A stretch of 64,000 nt of DNA, from NCBI GenBank assembly GCA_964019425.1, contig OZ025803.1:1043001-1107000 (forward strand). The letters are read 5' to 3'. Both the position numbers and the translations under genes were made by a program. Positions within the stretch are counted from its first letter, which is position 1. The number at the start of each line of letters is the position of its first letter. The notes under the pieces are model-generated. The model worked only from the letters and a program-made list of their open reading frames with translations, was not told the origin of the DNA and made no database searches. Shown here one piece after another: positions 10,635 to 21,600 of this stretch. This stretch comes from Flectonema sp. DT1601. Lineage: Eukaryota > Euglenozoa > Diplonemea > Diplonemida > Diplonemidae.

Positions 10635-11324
10635 AAATAAACAATGTTATCATTGTTTTTTTTATCGATCGACTATGTCGATTACTTTCTATTTTCCGTC
10701 CTGGTCAAGACGCTAAACTGATTGTTTTTTTTTTCAAAATTAATAAAAAAGAATATAAAAAAAATAAAAAAAAAAAGAATAAACAATGTTATCATTGTTT
10801 TTTTTTTTTATCGTTCGACTTTGTTGACTAATTTCTATTTTCCATTTTTTTTCTTTTTAAAAAATAAATAAAAAGAATTAAAATAAAAAAAAAAAAAAAG
10901 AATAAACAATGTTATCATTGTTTTTTTTTATCGATCGACTATGTCGATTACTTTCTATTTTCCGTCCTGGTCAGGACGCTAAACTGATTGTTTTTTCTTT
11001 AAAAATAAATAAAAAGAATAAAAAAAAAAAAAAAGGAATAAACAATGTTATCATTGTTTTTTTTTTATCGATCGACTATGTCGATTACTTACTATTTTCC
11101 GTCCTGGTCAAGACGCTAAACTGATTGTTTTTTCTTTAAAATAATTAAAAAGATTTAAAAAAAAAAAAAAAAAAAAAATGAATAAACAATGTTATCATTG
11201 TTTTTTTTTCTATCGATCAACTATGTTGATTAATTTCTATTTTCCGTCCTGATCGAGACGCTAAACTGATTGTTTCCTTTTTTTAAATAATAAATAAGAA
11301 AAAAAAAAAAAAAAAAAAAAAAAA
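10635..11324 (+). repeat. Hairpin satellite array ending in the cap variant
   Basis: Monomers of the same satellite; the last one, at about 11213-11290, carries the CCTGATCGAGACG cap form directly before a tail module. No gene is present. Confidence 0.9.
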
Positions 11325-11735
11325 GAGCATCTCCCTGCTATCCCTCATATCCCCACAATAATATTATACCTTTTCATTTTCTCTTTCCTTTTCTGGTCTT
11401 TTTTTTTTCTTTTTTTTCCTTTTTCATACAACGTTTTTTATTTATTTATATATATATTTTTTTTTTTTTTTTTTTTTCATGTTTGATTATTTCCTCTTCA
11501 TTTTTTTTTTTCTTTTCTTTTCTTTCTTTTTTTTTTTTTTTTCCTCTGCCTCTCTCTTAATTCTGTTCGTTTCTTTGAAACGAAAATTCATTTGAATATT
11601 ATTCCTTGGTCAGCAACCATCATTGTCGCCCTTTGGGCCTGTTAAAAAAAAATAAAAATAAAAAGAAAGTTTACATCGGGAATAGGGCAGGAGCCAAAAG
11701 CTCCCAGTCCGTTACTTCCCACTTTATCGAAATTT
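11325..11735 (+). repeat. Tail module R2, copy 2
   Basis: Full tail with the GCCCTTTGGGC and GGAGC-CAAAA-GCTCC hairpins. It is followed at once by an inverted head module. Confidence 0.8.
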
Positions 11736-12053
11736 TTTTTTTGAAATTTTTTTTTTTATTTAACAGGAGTTAAGATCACTTACATGAGTTAACACAACAC
11801 AGATACGAGAGTAGCAAAATGAGGTAACACTACCAATTCAACAAAAAATAATCAGGATCGGACACAAGGAGGAGAGTTCATTCTACCTCTCACTGTCCTT
11901 GCTGGTATCTTAAGTGTCTTGGTATCTCTTGTGTGTCGGTATCTCGGAAGTGCTGGTATCTCGTATGTGCGTTGGTATCTCTTGCGTGTTGGTATCTCTT
12001 GCACATAATAAAAAAAAAAATTGAGTTAACATGATCAGTTTTATTTATCATCA
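11736..12053 (-). repeat. Inverted head module with GAGATACC iterons
   Basis: Reverse complement of about 257-585, including all six GAGATACC-type iterons (seen on + as GGTATCTC at about 11902-11998). The match is nearly exact by eye, so the copies are recent. Confidence 0.85.
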
Positions 12054-12319
12054 TTTAATTTCTATTTTCCGTCCCGATCGAGACGCTAAACTGATTGTTT
12101 CCTTTTTTTTAAATAATAAATAAAAAAAAAAAAAAAAAAAGAGCATCTCCCTGCTATCCTCATATCCCCACAATAATATTATACCTTTTCATTTTCTCTT
12201 TCCTTTTCTGGTCTTTTTTTTTTTTCTTCTTTTTTTTCCTTTTTCATACAACGTTTTTTATTTATATTTTATTTTTTTTTTATTTTTTTCATGTTTGATT
12301 ATTTCCTCTTCATATTTTT

Positions 12320-12351
<32 letters not shown>

Positions 12352-12540
12352 TCTCTGCCTCTCTCTTAATTCTGTTCGTTTCTTTGAAACGAAAATTCAT
12401 TTGAATATTATTCCTTGGTCAGCAACAGTCATTGTCGCCCTCTGGGCCTGTTAAAAAAAAAAAAATAAAAAGAAAGTTTACATCGGGAATAGGGCAGGAG
12501 CCAAAAGCTCCCAGTCCGTTACTTCCCACTCTATCGAATT
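12054..12540 (+). repeat. Cap monomer plus tail module R2, copy 3
   Basis: One cap-type satellite monomer (CCCGATCGAGACG) at 12054-12115, then the R2 tail from 12141, closing with GGAGC-CAAAA-GCTCC near 12498. Confidence 0.8.
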
Positions 12541-12695
12541 CATGTCAGCCTCCCTCGAGAAAGACAAGCAGTTACTAAATGGATTACCTGTTGAGATCAA
12601 AGCTACCAACCAGGATCCATCCTCACTTCCTCCTGCGCCCCCTGTTTTAATTATTGAAAAAGATAGAAAAGAATTTTTTTTTTTTTTTTTATTTC
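12541..12695 (+). other. Short coding-like segment after the tail module
   Basis: Opens with ATG at 12543. About 44 codons (MSASLEKDKQLLNGLPVEIK and on, then a Pro/Ser-rich part) look protein-like before a long T tract and an ATTTCAAACAG acceptor-like site at about 12700. It may be a first exon or a relic. I cannot connect it to a family. Confidence 0.3.
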
Positions 12696-12699
12696 AAAC

Positions 12700-13445
12700 A
12701 GGACAGCAGGGGGAAAGTTTGTTTCGTACCCCCCGGGTGCTTAGCGTCACCCTCCATGCGATGCTTGCGCAGGGAGAGCCAAGGGTCGAGAACCCTGGAG
12801 ATTACCTTTGTTTCTTTTTGTGACTGGATTGCAGTGGCGCAACCCATCACCCCACCTGTTGGTATCTTTTTATTTTTTTTATTTAAAGAAAAAAGCAGGC
12901 TAAGTCGCCTGAGCTGGCATCGCCAGAATATTTAACTTCACATGGCAATGTCAGCTCGTGAAGGGATCCAGTTGGATCAAAGGTTTTCTCCCCCCCACTC
13001 TATTTATCGTCATTGGTGCGCACCTTCGAACAGGAAGGCCAACACTGACGGAATTTTTTACTTCTCTTCCCAGGGTTGAACCTTGGGAAAAAAACAAACA
13101 ATAAACACAGTGTAGACAAACACCCGCCGGACATCTGCAGAGCAGCGATCGATGTCGATGTCTTCGTTGTCGAACTTCCTGGCGTTTATGTTTTTGTTTT
13201 TAACAACAACACAACACCAACTAACAGGTTTGTCTCATTGCCCGTTCTTTCTTGTTTCCCTTTGCCGCCGGAAGAACGAAGGTCGACGGAGGTCCGAAGC
13301 ATTGCTTGCGATGATGTTCCGGTATGTGTTGCGTCTCTGTTATTTGTTTGTTTCAACTCAATTGGTTCATCTCAGGTTTTAGAAGTCTTCGTCCTGTTCG
13401 TTGGGAAGGGCCTGAATCAAAAGTTCACTGCCCCTATTCCTCTCC
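12700..13445 (+). repeat. Diverged E1-like leader in front of the coiled-coil gene
   Basis: Patchwise alignment to the 3' half of the E1 family: GGGTGCTTAGCGTCACCCTCC matches GGGTGTTTGGCATCACCCCCC (E1 at about 14580), then GGCTAAGTC, AACTTCACA, GGGATCCAGTTGGATCA and TTGGGAAGGGCCTGAATCAAAAG. It ends with hairpin TGAAT-CAAAA-GTTCA (13413-13427), the counterpart of E1's TTAGC-CAAAA-GCTAA. The gene's coding frame runs out of this leader. Confidence 0.55.
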
Positions 13446-14086
13446 CAAATTTCTTATTTGAACTTCTGGAAGGAGTAATTCAACGGTTAACAGTAGAACG
13501 CGATGAATCGAAGACTTCTCTTTCTGCACTAGTTCGTCAATATGACTTAGTGGAAGATTACAGGAAACGTGAGCTCGCAAATCTGACTCAGAAAGCAGAC
13601 CTATCGGAAATGGCGCTTTTCAATTACCATCAAAGGTTTGTTCTTCTGTCGAACGAATTGGAGACCAAATGTAATGAGGAAAGAGAAAGTAAAATAAGAC
13701 TTTTCTATACTCAACAGGAGGTCGAGAGTTTGCGTGCCGCACGTCCCCACATGACCCACTTTAGTCAACAAGTTTCCCCCCGATCCCCTATTTTGTATGA
13801 ATCTGTTGCTATGATGAAGATAGCAAAGAACTACCTCTCGCTCTTTACAACTACGAGTAGTCTTTTTACTCCTCTTATTAAACCCCTTATCCCTACCCTT
13901 AATTATATCACCCCTCTTTGTCCTCTAGCCTCAATTCCTCCGACAATGCCGCAGAGTGAAGCTCTCGACCGCACGCCGACCAAGATTTTACGACAAGAGA
14001 GTCACGTTATCTCCGTTAAAGAGAATACACCTATTGCGAGACAATGGTCCGAGGGTAGGATTGACTTACTCGAGAACTACTGTCGA
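13152..14086 (+). CDS. Unrecognised coiled-coil protein, N-terminal part (gene split by an E1 insertion)
   Basis: The product is unknown. The frame from about 13430 to 14086 encodes a helical, charged protein (QRLTVERDESKTSLSALVRQ, YRKRELANLTQKADLSEMAL, ELETKCNEERESKIRLFY) with coiled-coil character, then a Ser/Thr/Pro-rich stretch. An acceptor-like CTTCCCAG lies at about 13064-13071. ATG 13152 is a plausible start if GTTTATG...CTAACAG (13184-13228) is an intron. GTATGT...CTCAG (13322-13375, 54 nt) may be a second intron but is also open in frame. The frame is cut after residues ENYCR by the 1.3-kb insertion at 14087 and resumes at 15391 with coiled-coil sequence, suggesting one formerly continuous gene. 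The exon model is uncertain. Confidence 0.5.
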
Positions 14087-15076
14087 CTGTTAGTGCATTG
14101 GGCATAGGCTGGGCTGCAGTTTAGATGTCTTAGGTGTTAATAGGGGGTTCCTCTTAGCATTTTTCTTTGTTCCCACCTTATGATTTTCTTGAAGAAAAAA
14201 AATAGAAGTCATAATGGTGCTTCCCTCTGGAAGGGTTGTAAGCCATGGTGTCCAACTAAATTAAAGGACAAGTCTGGGATAATCCCTGCCAGAGGGGCGA
14301 GTATTCTACCATGGTTGAAATACTCTGGCAACTGATCTTCAATTTTATGTTGTTTGTTAGCTGCTGGTGTATCTTGATTATGTGTTGATACTTGCATTTT
14401 TTTTTATTTGTAATCTTCTATTACAATCCTCTTTCTGTTCTGGTCTGTTACCTCATTTGTCTTGTTTAACTTCAGTTATATCCATTTTACTTTTTATTGT
14501 TTCCCATCTACTTTTTATTTTCTATTAGTTCTGGTCAGAAACTCCTGGGCAGCAAGAAGGAAAGTAGTTAAGTACTTCTGGGTGTTTGGCATCACCCCCC
14601 ATAGTGAGCAAGTACAACAGGTAGCATTGGTAGTCTGTTGATCCTGAGTGATCCCAGCTACAGTTTTGTTTTTCTTTCTTTTTTTTAGAAGAAGATCAGG
14701 ACATCCAAGCACTGCTGGATAGTTGCTGAATGCAGGGCCTGCCTGTGGCATTATAATAACAGGCTAAGTCATTTGTAGTTCATAGTTTACCTTTGATTTT
14801 ATAACTTCACACAGGGTACTATGAACGATGAGAGATCCAGTGGGATCACTCAGGGTCTAGTAGAGACCACCAATGTTGTGCGTTGATAGGCAAGGTGACC
14901 AACCTTGACATTCTTTCTTTTCTCTCCTGTTGTGACAAACACAAAATACACACACAGCTTACAGTGTGTTCTTTGTGTATGTTTTCTTCAGGTGTGAGTA
15001 GTTTTTTTGTTCTTGCTCTTCAGGGAGGGCCTTAGCCAAAAGCTAACAGTCCAAATCTCACCTGGAAATTCAACTC
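14087..15076 (+). mobile_element. E1 repeat, copy a (inserted in the coiled-coil gene)
   Basis: Starts CTGTTAGTGCATTGGGC and ends GGAAATTCAACTC, like the copies ending at 28975, 30335 and 37041. Hairpin TTAGC-CAAAA-GCTAA is at 15032-15046. It lacks the hairpin-rich 5' part present in copies d and f. No transposase is visible; a 78-codon antisense frame (14515-14751) recurs in sister copies but does not look like a gene. CGA stands on both sides of the whole insertion (14084-14086 and 15391-15393), a possible 3-bp target duplication. Confidence 0.75.
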
Positions 15077-15389
15077 CTAAGTCATTTGTAGTTCATAGTT
15101 TACCTTTGATTTTATAACTTCACACAGGGTACTATGAACGATGAGAGATCCAGTGGGATCACTCAGGGTCTAGTAGAGACCACCAATGTTGTGCGTTGAT
15201 AGGCAAGGTGACCAACCTTGACATTCTTTCTTTTCTCTCCTGTTGTGACAAACACAAAATACACACACAGCTTACAGTGTGTTCTTTGTGTATGTTTTCT
15301 TCAGGTGTGAGTAGTTTTTTTGTTCTTGCTCTTCAGGGAGGGCCTTAGCCAAAAGCTAACAGTCCAAATCTCACCTGGAAATTCAACTC
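15077..15389 (+). repeat. Tandem duplicate of the last 313 bp of E1 copy a
   Basis: Identical by eye to 14764-15076, starting CTAAGTCATTTGTAG and ending TTCAACTC. Zero visible divergence means a very recent event. Confidence 0.9.
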
Positions 15390-15390
15390 C

Positions 15391-15786
15391 CGAGCAGTAG
15401 ATGACTCTCTCGAAACAAACGAGAAAGCGGCAGAGCTCTCAGAACAACTTTTGGATGCCCAACTTCGCCTCTCGGAGCTGAATCACCAACGGTGTACAAC
15501 TCACGCAGAGCAGCTTGAGCAATCCATGATGTTAACGGGACTGGCGAGCGATTTAAATGTTCAACTCGCCTTGGCACGGTCTCAAATTGCAGCCCTGAAG
15601 TTCCAATTAGCTTCATGGGCAGAAGGTTTGAGTCCGCCAGACACAGAAGAATATGAGGAAAATGAAACTCCGCCGAGAAAGTCTGAGCGTTCAACTCTGA
15701 AAAAACGGACCCCTCCATCAAGATATCGTTATAATCGAAGGAGATGTTCTGCTGATGACGTTCACGGTGACTCCACCCCCTTGTAA
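15391..15786 (+). CDS. Unrecognised coiled-coil protein, C-terminal part
   Basis: Reads on from the E1 insertion in an open frame beginning about RAVDDSLETNEKAAELSEQ and continuing through a heptad-like helix (LDAQLRLSELNHQRCTTHAE, ALARSQIAALKFQLASW) to an acidic/Pro patch and a basic tail (RKSERSTLKKRTPPSRYRYN), stopping at 15786. Helical character and frame fit the piece ending at 14086, so I infer a single gene interrupted by the repeat. No family was recognised. Whether the split gene is still expressed is unknown. Confidence 0.5.
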   Translation, partial: RAVDDSLETNEKAAELSEQLLDAQLRLSELNHQRCTTHAEQLEQSMMLTGLASDLNVQLALARSQIAALKFQLASWAEGLSPPDTEEYEENETPPRKSERSTLKKRTPPSRYRYNRRRCSADDVHGDSTPL

Positions 15787-16730
15787 TTCTTTTTCCTTAC
15801 TTTCACATCACTTTGTTTATTTAGTTTATTAGCTTATTTATTATTTATTGTTCGTTTTGTTTGTAATATTTTGTCGATATGTTTATGTCCGTCAGATCAT
15901 AACGTTAATCAGATTAATTGTTAATTGTTAATTGTAAATGGTCTAAACCCCAATCCAAGTTCCCAAGGCTTGGCATAGATTTGAGTGACGCCTTACTGGC
16001 CTCCTCATCCTCTATGAGTGGTGAGGGGGCCAGCAATGGTTTTTTTTTTTTTTTTCTCTTATCTCTTTTTTTTTTTTTTCTTTTTCTTTTACTCTAATAT
16101 GAAATATTTTTGAACAAAATGTGATTATTAATTTAAAAAAAAAAAAAAAAAATAATGTAAATGAATAATAAAAAAAAAAAAAAAAAACATGCCTTGGGAA
16201 TACAACCAAAGCCCCAATTAATCGGTCCTTTCTTTTTTCCTTCTTGTCAAGTGATCGCTCCACTCGTCGATCACCAAAACCGATTGTATTTATATCTGTT
16301 CTTTTCTCAACGATCGGCTATACCGATCATTTTTTTTTAAATAATTGTTTTCTTCTTCTCGACGATCAGATCTAATTGATCGACTTTTTTTTTTTTTTTC
16401 CCTTTATTCTTTCCATCCCGCTCCCCTTATTTTAATAAAAACAAGATCAGCTCAGCTTGATCGTTAATCTTTTTTTTTTTTTTTAAATTTAAACTGATTG
16501 TATTTATATCTGTTTATTTTTCTCAACGATCGGCTATGCCGATCGACCTTTAAAATAATTGTCTTCTTCTTCTCGACGTTCAGATCCAATTGATCGACCT
16601 TTTCTTTTTTTTTTCCTTTATTCCTTCCATCCCTCCCGCTCCCCTTATTTTAATAAAAACAAGATCAGCTCAGCTTGATCGTTATTTATTTATCTATTTA
16701 TTTATTTATTTTTTTTTTTTGTTGGTCCTA
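15787..16730 (+). repeat. AT-rich spacer with two copies of a GATC-palindrome repeat
   Basis: About 16285-16460 and 16495-16690 repeat each other (CAACGATCGGCTATRCCGATC, TTCTTCTTCTCGACG, GATCAGCTCAGCTTGATCG), with a period near 210 bp. The palindromic GATC motifs recall, but do not match, the main satellite. Long A and T tracts fill the rest. No gene is seen. Confidence 0.6.
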
Positions 16731-17089
16731 GTCAAGACCTTAAACTGACTAATCGGTCTTAATTTTAACTAACCTTTTAATACTCTCTATCTGGTCTGTT
16801 ATGTCATATTTCTCATTTAATTTTATCATCCATTTTACTTTTCACTGTTTCCCATCTACATTTTATTTTCAAATAGTTACGGTCTGTTAAAAAAAAAAGA
16901 AAAGTTTAAATAAGTTAAATTGAACATGTTAACTCAATTCCTCAATTCTTCCGTCATGGTCATGACATTCTTTTTCGTTTCTCCAATGCACAAGAGATAC
17001 CATCACTCATGAGATACCAACGCACATACGAGATACCAGCACTCCAGAGATACCGACACGCTAGAGATACCAAGTCACTTGAGATACCT
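16731..17089 (+). repeat. Left part of a head module, interrupted by the + strand retroelement
   Basis: Matches 105-420, including the GAGATACC iterons (about 16988-17088). The right part of the head resumes after the retroelement at 22436 (CCTTGT... then GAAGTGATCTTAACTC and CCACCCATTATGATCAATTCC). Confidence 0.75.
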
Positions 17090-17295
17090 AGAATTCATTC
17101 AGGTAATTTTCCACCAAGCTTAGCACCGGAAAGAAATAATCAAAGGAATCAGACAGAAAAGTGTATGATTCCGAAGTTGGAAAAATGAACAAAACAACAG
17201 ACATTTTTTATATATTCTTTAGCCTTCTATTTTTTCAAAAAGAAATTCTTTATACAGCTCGATCACTTCTTTCTCTCACACTCACGTTTTCGAAG

Positions 17296-18642
17296 ATGCC
17301 ACTTGTTGAGTTTACATTCCCTGCTGCCTTGAAGAATGTATGGGAGAAAAAGACAGGGAATCCGGTACCTACAGAGAGTGAAATGATTGATTTGGATACA
17401 GCAAAAGCAGATATCCCGTTTGAAGTGGACCTCAATCAGCTGAGGAATGATACATCGCTTAGGGAGATGGTAAGGGGGACACTTGCCATCTCTTTGGGGA
17501 TGCCGCAAGGATCATTGGCGACGGTCCCAATAACACATGCAGTTGTGTTATTGGGTCTGCTGTCAAGGGTAAATCGAGGATTGGTAGCAGAAAAAGCCGC
17601 GAAGGTTGGAGAGCGGCTGTCAAGGGGGGAGAACCCCCGTCTCGTGTCGTATGATGACGCCAACGATGCGATGGGCAGTCTGCAGGAGGATGCAGCCTTA
17701 CTGCGTCAACAGGCGCAGCAGGCATGTTCAGACAATGCCGAAGCAACGAGGGTGTTAGAAAGTCGGACAGAGGCAACCTTTTCTGGAGTGGGTCAGAGGT
17801 TTGAATCGGTTGCCAGGTACAGGGAAAACACGGCTGAAGAGATGGGGTCGATAAGGACGACCATCGAAGATTTTACAATGAGACAGCAGCAACAGCAACA
17901 ACAAACCGAGACTGTAATGCAGTCGCTAATGGCGGAACTCGTTTCGCTAAAAACACGGGTAGAAAGACAAGAGACACGACCACAGCAACACGAAGCAGTG
18001 AAGATGCCGATGCCACCGCCACCACCGCCACTATCACATCAGCCACCGATGCCGATGCCACCGCCACTATCACATCAGCCACCAGTGGGGATGCCACCTC
18101 AGCCATTCCAGCCACCGGTGGTACAACAGAATACTCAGCCTGAACCTGATCATGAAGAGCACCTAGAACTGATAACTGACCCGTCATGTGCAAAGGAGGT
18201 CAAGGCATGGGAGGAAATCCTTGAAGCGAAGGAGGCGGCGACACTAGTGATGAAGCTTGATGGCCGATATGTTTCCGGTCTAAAATATGGTCTGGGAGGG
18301 GACTTATTGGTTGAAAAATTTGAGAACCTCTCAAACTTCCTTTTTGGTATGGAAAGAGTGACAGGCTGGACGCAGGTTCCTCACTTGGTGAAGTTGGGGG
18401 ATGATTTGTTGAGACAGTTAAGGTTTCAACACTTTTTCTGTACAGACGGTACAAAGCGGTCGGAGCTTCAGGAGCAACTACTGATAGCATCCGAAGATCC
18501 TGTAGAAAAGGCGAATGCCTTGATAGTAAAAAAGAAGAGAGCACGCCCACCAACCTTTGTAAAGAAACTGAATGTGGGTAACCGCTTTCAGTTCAGACCG
18601 AAGGGAAACGCCGGGGGGGGCTCACGTCTACAGGCGAAGTGA
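17296..18642 (+). CDS. ORF1 (gag-like) of the + strand retroelement
   Basis: A 448-residue frame from the ATG directly after A1; an in-frame upstream extension reaches into A1 but is unlikely to be used. The N-terminal part is helical; the middle has a Gln run (about residue 200) and a Pro/Met-rich low-complexity stretch (PMPPPPPPLSHQPPMPMPPP). The C terminus is basic and Gly-rich (GNRFQFRPKGNAGG), fitting nucleic-acid binding. It corresponds in position and style to ORF1 of the - strand element, but sequence similarity is weak by eye. It probably encodes the particle-forming protein. Confidence 0.75.
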   Translation: MPLVEFTFPAALKNVWEKKTGNPVPTESEMIDLDTAKADIPFEVDLNQLRNDTSLREMVRGTLAISLGMPQGSLATVPITHAVVLLGLLSRVNRGLVAEKAAKVGERLSRGENPRLVSYDDANDAMGSLQEDAALLRQQAQQACSDNAEATRVLESRTEATFSGVGQRFESVARYRENTAEEMGSIRTTIEDFTMRQQQQQQQTETVMQSLMAELVSLKTRVERQETRPQQHEAVKMPMPPPPPPLSHQPPMPMPPPLSHQPPVGMPPQPFQPPVVQQNTQPEPDHEEHLELITDPSCAKEVKAWEEILEAKEAATLVMKLDGRYVSGLKYGLGGDLLVEKFENLSNFLFGMERVTGWTQVPHLVKLGDDLLRQLRFQHFFCTDGTKRSELQEQLLIASEDPVEKANALIVKKKRARPPTFVKKLNVGNRFQFRPKGNAGGGSRLQAK

Positions 18643-21600
18643 ACCGCGGGAACCCCTTCTATCGCAAGTCAGCATGGAGCTGCAAGTTCGTCCAGCCTGG
18701 GACTGTACAGGAACAAAAATCAATTGAAGGCCGATCTGTCGTTGAGAACGGTGTCCGACCTGGGACTGTACAGGAACGTAAAACTATTGCAAGTCGATCT
18801 GTCAGAGAGAACACCGTCCGACCTGGGACTGTACAGGAACGCAAATCAATTACAAATCGATCTGTCAGTGGGAACTCCGTCCGACCTGGGACTGTACAGG
18901 AACGCAAATCAATTACAAATCGATCTGTCAGTGGGAACTCCGTCCGACCTGGGACTGTACAGGAACGCGAATCAATTACAAGTCGATCTGTCAGTGGGAA
19001 CTCCGTCCAACCTGGGACTGTACAGGAACGCAAATCAATTACAAGTCGATCTGTCAGTAGGAACTCCGTCCAACCTGGGACTGTACAGGAACGCAAAAAT
19101 ATTACAAGCCGATTCCCCAAGGAGAACGGTGTCCAACCTGGGGCTGTGCAGGAACGCAAATCAATTGAAAGTCGATATGTCAACGAGAACTCCGTCCGAC
19201 CTGGGACGGTACAGGAACGCAATTCATCCTCGAGAAGATCCATCAACAACAAGACAAGTATCCACATTGTACGGGAGCGAAGTTCAATTAGACCAGCACA
19301 ATGTGGTGGGGAACATCATTCTGCAGATGTTGTCGAAGGGGGACCAGAATGGAAGGGGGCACCCAGAGGACAAGATAACCGAGATCGAGGCAACCGAACG
19401 CTTGTCAGAGACAATGCAGGAGATGTGGGCAGGGAAGACCACATCAGGCAGAAGGAACCTTTGGAAGAGATTTCTGAAGTGGGGGCAGGAAAGGAATCTG
19501 CAAATCGACCACAGCTCGGGAATTCTGTTTGTGATGGCTACAGGGGTGTCACCACAGGGCCTCCTGACATATACAAAGATGCTGTCCGCGGTGATGGGAA
19601 AAATGGGCATGCCAAACGGCCAATTGCTGAGCCTAGCTGCAGCTTTAAGGGCAGCAGGGGCAGCAATACCAACACAGCAGGCTGTACCGATGATCAAAAA
19701 CGACCTGCTCGAGTGGGCAGCAGCACAGAAGGATTGCAGAACCTGGTTGGCAGTACTGGTAGCATGGAAGACTGCGTCCAGATGGGCCGAGGTAGCAGCA
19801 CTGACACGCAGCCAGTTTATACACGTGACCGAAGACGAGATCATAATAGATTGGTTTACCACCCCAAAAGGGAAGAGGGCGAACCCTTTCTCGCCAAGTC
19901 GATGGGCGGTGATTCAGGGATCACTGACGGAAGGAATCTTCGAGTTGTTGCAGGGAATGGGCCACTTCGAAAGTTTACACCCGTGGGACACATCAAGCCT
20001 GGTGAAAGAATTCAGAAAGGACCCCAGCATGAAGCAGTACACGGCACACTCCATAAAGAGAGGTGCGATCAGCCACTTGATGCAGGTCTTGGCAGAGGGT
20101 CATCCTATCCCAGAAGAGCTCATAAGCAGATTAGCAAAGCACAAAACAATATCACCTCTTTCGGACGTAACCCTGAGGTATGGAGGGGATCAAGTCGCAA
20201 TGGCAAGGGCACTGAGGACACAGATTGTTACCTCCCTCCTTTAGAGAGAGATGTTATTAGAAAGATAGGAGCAGGTTTCACACATCGTTCCAAGAGCACC
20301 CGCATTCCCACTACTGCTGAGGAGATTGCCTCACCTCTCCATGTTGCCTCAACTGAAACTATGGATCTTGAGATGGTTCAAGACAGAATGCATCCAGCGA
20401 TCTTGGAGAGGTTCAAGCATGTCTTGTCTTTAACGTTCCCTGTATTAAAGGAGAGAATGAACCGAGTTAGAAGGAAGAAATCACGTTTCAGCTCTGAACA
20501 CGCAGAAGAATTGGTAAACTGTGGGATTGCGGTACCTGTTAGCACGGCCCCTTTGTCTGAGAACATACCTTTTACAGTGTATGAGGAGAGGGAGACTGGG
20601 AACAGGCAACGCTTCATTTTATGGACGCGAGAAGCAAATGAAAACCTGACAGATTTTGGATATGAGCCGAATGTCCCACTAAAACATATCTCATACTACT
20701 TGGATGCAGTTCGTTCTGAGGTGGCTTCATGCAGGGATTTCAAGACTGGTTTCTTTCAGATCCAAATACCAGAACAGTCACAGAAGTTCTTTACATTTTT
20801 CGATTCATCTGGAAGGACTTTTGCTTTGACACGATTGCCAATGGGACATGTTTGTGCACCGGAAATCATGAACACCATTGCAGCAGTTGTGGCCGGTGAT
20901 CCAATGTTTGTGAGGGAGGAGTTTGCTGAGAAACATGTTGGTATTCATTGGTGGATTGACAACATAAGGTTGTTTGGTAAGAAGGAAGATGTAGAGGCGG
21001 CGACAAGAAGAATGGATGGATTTGCTAAGGAAGCGAGAGTAACATGGAAGCCCAGTGACACAGTGAACTTGTCGCAGGATTATGAATTTCTGGGTGTTTC
21101 GTTCTCTCACTGTGATAAGGTCGTTTCTTTAGGTTCTAAGATTAAGAGGAAGATTTCAACGTGTGTTCTATCAGGTTTGAGTGCATCACAGCTTGAATCG
21201 CTGGGGGGCCGCCTTCTACATGCGAGTGCCATCGTGGGGGTCTCACCTGGAAAGTATTGGTTTGCCCTGAAGTACATGCGCAGGATCACAAACCGCCTGA
21301 ACTACGGCTCTATACAGGTGCAGGATCATGTTACTATTCCCTTGTCGGTTAAGAAGGAACTTTCAAGTTGGATTCAGGCGGTTCAGCGCACTAGGAAGAT
21401 TCTTCCTGAAAGAAAAAGTGGTAGGACTGCAGAGGTGTTTGTTGATGCCTCCCTCAAAGGGTGGGGAGGTGTTATTGTTTGGAATAGCGGTGAATTGGAT
21501 ATTGTGGGATCTTCATGGCCTCAAGGTGAAGATCGTCATATCAATGTGCTTGAGGCAGATGCCTTAGGGCAGACATTAAAAGCCATCAAAGCTGCAGACC

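Noticed and set aside
12542-12823. 93-codon frame starting at the first ATG after the tail module
   Set aside because: Only the first ~44 codons look like protein; the rest reads through a long T tract into the E1-like leader.
14515-14751. 78-codon frame antisense to E1 (also 28414-28650, 29828-30010, 35309-35539, 36535-36717)
   Set aside because: Occurs only because E1 copies are nearly identical; length varies between copies and composition is not protein-like.
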